Assembly: GCA_017427385.1 (NCBI GenBank)
Contig: JAFRSW010000020.1
Coordinates: forward strand, 1 to 64,000
Length of the DNA: 64,000 bases
DNA from: Bacteroidales bacterium
GTDB lineage: Bacteria; Bacteroidota; Bacteroidia; Bacteroidales; UBA932
Direction of reading: 5' to 3'
The notes beneath the pieces were generated by a model. It ran no database searches. It saw only the letters and a program-made list of their open reading frames with translations, and was not told where the DNA came from. A program made the translations under genes and the position numbers. This document shows, one piece after another, positions 62,980 to 64,000 of this stretch (position 1 is the stretch's first letter; every line of letters begins with the position of its first letter).

Positions 62980-64000
62980 TTTACCACGATGTTGACAATT
63001 CTGCCGGGTACCACTATCACCTTGACAATATTCTGCTCTCCCACCCACTTGGCCGTCTGCTCCATGGCACGCACCTGAGCCTCAACCTCTGCAGGAGATG
63101 CGCTCTTCGGCATATCCACCATGAAACGGGTCTTTCCGTTGAAAGACACCGGATAAGTCACGTTGTTCTCAACCGTCAGTTCAGCTTTGTATTCGGGGAA
63201 AGCGGCAACGGTAACGCTCGTCGTGTGTCCCAGCCTCTCCCAGAGCTCCTCGGCGATGTGCGGAGCGAAAGGACAAAGCAGCACCACCAGGGGCTCCAGG
63301 ACTTCACGGGAGTTGCACTTGAGGTCGGAAAGCTCGTTGACCGCTATCATGAATGCGCTGATGGTGGTGTTGTAGGAGAAGGATTCTATGTCTTCCTGCT
63401 CCTTGCCAATCAACTTGTGCAGGGCCTTGAGTTCCGCGGGAGTCGCCGGTTTATCCGTAACCAGGAAGTTATCCCTGTCGTAGAACAGCCTCCAGAACTT
63501 GCGGAGGAAGCGGTTCACGCCGTCGATGCCTTTGGTATCCCAGGGTTTGCTCTGCTCCACGGGGCCAAGGAACATCTCGTAGAGCCTCAGGGTATCGGCT
63601 CCGTAGCTGTCGCAGATATCATCGGGGTTCACCACATTGTACATGCTCTTGCTCATCTTCTCCACGGCCCATCCGCAGATGTATTCGCCGTTCTCGAGGA
63701 TGAACTCCGCATCGTTGTACTCGGGCCTCCAGGCTTTGAAAGCCTCCAGATCCAGTTTGTCGTTATGCACGATGTTTATGTCCACGTGGATTTCGGTGGT
63801 CTCGTACTGGTCCTTTAGGCCGAGGGATACGAACTTGTTGGTGCCTACCACTCGGTACACGAAGTTCGAGCGTCCCTGAATCATACCCTGGTTCACCAGC
63901 TTGCGGAAAGGCTCATCCTCGCATACGTAGCCGAGGTCGTAGAGGAACTTGTTCCAGAAGCGGGAATAGATCAGGTGGCCGGTTGCGTGCTCCGTGCCGC
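62976..64000 (-). CDS. leuS: Leucine-tRNA ligase, C-terminal part (runs off the window)
   Basis: The last 341 residues of LeuRS; the 5' part lies beyond base 64000. The visible part begins within [24 protein letters not shown] of the catalytic domain, contains KMSKS in [19 protein letters not shown], then the helical anticodon-binding domain ([16 protein letters not shown]) and the C-terminal domain. The frame is open to the window edge without interruption. It is translationally coupled to two yitT genes downstream. Confidence 0.96.
   Translation of the reverse strand, partial: GTEHATGHLIYSRFWNKFLYDLGYVCEDEPFRKLVNQGMIQGRSNFVYRVVGTNKFVSLGLKDQYETTEIHVDINIVHNDKLDLEAFKAWRPEYNDAEFILENGEYICGWAVEKMSKSMYNVVNPDDICDSYGADTLRLYEMFLGPVEQSKPWDTKGIDGVNRFLRKFWRLFYDRDNFLVTDKPATPAELKALHKLIGKEQEDIESFSYNTTISAFMIAVNELSDLKCNSREVLEPLVVLLCPFAPHIAEELWERLGHTTSVTVAAFPEYKAELTVENNVTYPVSFNGKTRFMVDMPKSASPAEVEAQVRAMEQTAKWVGEQNIVKVIVVPGRIVNIVVK

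Overview
The window is a gene-dense stretch of a chromosome from the Bacteroidales, or at least the Bacteroidota. Four things point there. The -7 promoter box TAnnTTTG recurs upstream of start codons, in place of E. coli-type -35/-10 promoters and Shine-Dalgarno sites. Lipoproteins carry short N-terminal lipoboxes. There is an outer-membrane assembly set (BamA, BamD, Skp). Families typical of the phylum are present, including a PCMD-domain protein, SPOR and WG-repeat proteins, and an omega-like RNA polymerase subunit. The DNA looks moderately GC-rich. I cannot place it to genus. Nearly all of it is core or housekeeping sequence; I see no prophage, IS transposase, CRISPR array, toxin-antitoxin or defence cluster.

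Layout. 0.1-2.4 kb: tRNA-Arg(ACG), rplS with a structured leader, and grpE-dnaJ. 2.5-8.4 kb: a TolC-HlyD-permease-permease efflux operon without an ATPase gene, divergent from an AraC regulator. 8.45-11 kb: a MATE pump coupled to a MalY/PatB-type lyase. 11-13.8 kb: a DASS dicarboxylate symporter followed by an outer-membrane barrel protein. 13.8-20 kb: korA-korB-gdhA (2-oxoglutarate and glutamate synthesis), then a PCMD protein and a glycosyltransferase. 20-24.7 kb: nadK-uppS-bamA-skp, divergent from pdxJ, which precedes a Skp-like lipoprotein, a glycosyltransferase and a LysM protein (24.8-28.8 kb). 28.8-32.5 kb: trxB-bamD-rpoZ-recN, divergent from a PerR-like regulator and upp. 33.7-38.4 kb: an rpoN operon divergent from miaB, then an esterase. 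38.4-42.8 kb: a carboxyltransferase-like protein, tRNA-His, a 550-bp gene-free stretch rich in repeats, a nitroreductase lipoprotein and a GH88 hydrolase. 42.8-55.2 kb: a ten-gene purine operon (purC-purE-purL-purC-purF-purM-purN-purH-purD-folD). 55.2-64 kb: a WG-repeat protein, dnaK, an RluA-type pseudouridine synthase, a membrane-anchored AraC regulator, two YitT proteins and the 3' part of leuS.

The main unexpected observations are these. (1) PurF has Met where the catalytic glutaminase Cys should be, and has also lost the conserved Arg and Asn of that site, while its PRPP motif is intact. (2) The same operon holds two unlike PurC paralogs, one altered in its substrate loop. (3) A palindromic repeat lies in frame inside purL and has a relative in the gap after tRNA-His; a different short repeat forms the C-terminus of PurD. 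(4) The carboxyltransferase protein ends in a biotinyl-like domain without the biotin-accepting Lys. (5) Many -7 boxes lie only 4-7 bases from the start codon, which suggests leaderless or near-leaderless mRNAs, and three divergent gene pairs have facing -7 boxes packed into 28-30 bp. None of these amounts to a proven new system; the altered purine operon and the in-frame repeat are the best leads.
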